64,000 nt of DNA from Liolophura sinensis (lineage: Eukaryota; Mollusca; Polyplacophora; Chitonida; Chitonidae). How positions within the stretch are numbered: position 1 is the first letter of the stretch; every line of letters begins with the position of its first letter. The notes beneath the pieces are model-generated. The model saw nothing but the letters and a program-made list of their open reading frames with translations, searched no databases and was not told where the DNA came from. The stretch covers positions 11,804,163-11,868,162 of the forward strand of contig NC_088297.1 in the NCBI RefSeq assembly GCF_032854445.1, in the 5' to 3' direction. A program made the translations under genes and the position numbers. Positions 63,727 through 64,000 of this stretch are shown here, in pieces.

Positions 63727-63972
63727 CTACGGAGACAAAAACTTGTCATGGGTTCAATAAATGTGGTTCTAATTTCTAGGCCATGAGTGTATCTTGACTG
63801 TTATTGTTACATCCATTCAATTACAATTTGTAACACATCAGCACAAAAGTGAAAGGCACTGAACAAGTAAAAAAGGCAATTTAGAAATGAAAAGTCTGAC
63901 GTATTAACAGGTTCCATCCAAACATTTGTAGCAGATCTTTATGTCCACGACTGATGTTTTTTTTATTATTCC

Positions 63973-64000
63973 CCAGTAGTCTCTCACCAATAAGGTCACT
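63973..64000 (+). mobile_element. SINE, cut by the window edge
   Basis: 'agtagtctctcaccaataag' then 'gtcact' is the start of a 5'-truncated main-family SINE that continues beyond the window. Confidence 0.65.

Overview
The window looks like intronic and exonic DNA of a marine lophotrochozoan, most likely a mollusc. The basis is (i) long introns with GT-AG splice sites, (ii) more than 20 copies of a tRNA-derived SINE whose body ('cgccgtactcaagaatatt' ... 'gaggaagccagcatgagct') is of a kind known from mollusc genomes, and (iii) a secreted or membrane modular protein of a type common in these animals. Species assignment is inference. I found no bacterial genes, rRNA or CRISPR array.

All the coding sequence I can support lies on the minus strand. 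It consists of 45 exons, reading from 63.7 kb down to 1.2 kb, and I could delimit each one by a plausible acceptor, a donor and an intron phase. In transcript order the domains are: SRCR-A (frameshifted), EGF, short linker, LDLa, LDLa, SRCR-B, trypsin domain 1, LDLa, MAM, LDLa, MAM, LDLa, SRCR-C, SRCR-D, SRCR-E (frameshifted), LDLa, LDLa, SRCR-F, trypsin domain 2, LDLa, MAM, LDLa, MAM, LDLa, SRCR-G, SRCR-H (first half only). Every domain boundary sits on a phase-1 intron and each exon end matches the phase of the next exon start. The order LDLa-LDLa-SRCR-trypsin-LDLa-MAM-LDLa-MAM-LDLa-SRCR-SRCR occurs twice, including identical internal intron phases and a tiny SRCR tail exon. This is therefore either one giant polyprotease-like gene or two tandem genes of the same design. 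I see no stop exon, signal peptide or promoter between the two repeats, so one gene is preferred. Both ends run out of the window. The parts (SRCR directly before trypsin, LDLa and MAM nearby) recall enteropeptidase (TMPRSS15) and polyserases, but I assign no orthology.

The two protease domains differ sharply. Domain 1 keeps His57, Asp102 and the GDSGGP motif. Domain 2 has lost all three catalytic residues (His to Asn, Asp to Gly, Ser to Lys or Phe) yet keeps all ten expected cysteines and open frames, which points to a maintained pseudoprotease.

The second striking feature is the set of tandem repeats in the introns. Several begin exactly at a splice site of this gene and carry that splice site in their units: a 62-bp array of about 93 units (46.1-51.9 kb) grown from the end of a trypsin exon plus its donor; a 92-bp array from the tail of SRCR-G plus donor (1.7-2.1 kb); a 21-bp array at the EGF donor (61.8-61.9 kb); a degenerate 19-bp array at an LDLa donor (4.9-5.2 kb); and a 24-bp array at a MAM acceptor (37.4-38.6 kb). 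A degenerate set of donor copies lies at 54.6-55.0 kb.

The rest is intron filled with SINEs, short inverted-repeat (MITE-like) elements, an unnamed 'accggtgaaat' repeat family, three long (AT)n tracts and other minisatellites. All positions are hand-read; no alignment, profile search or splice predictor was run.
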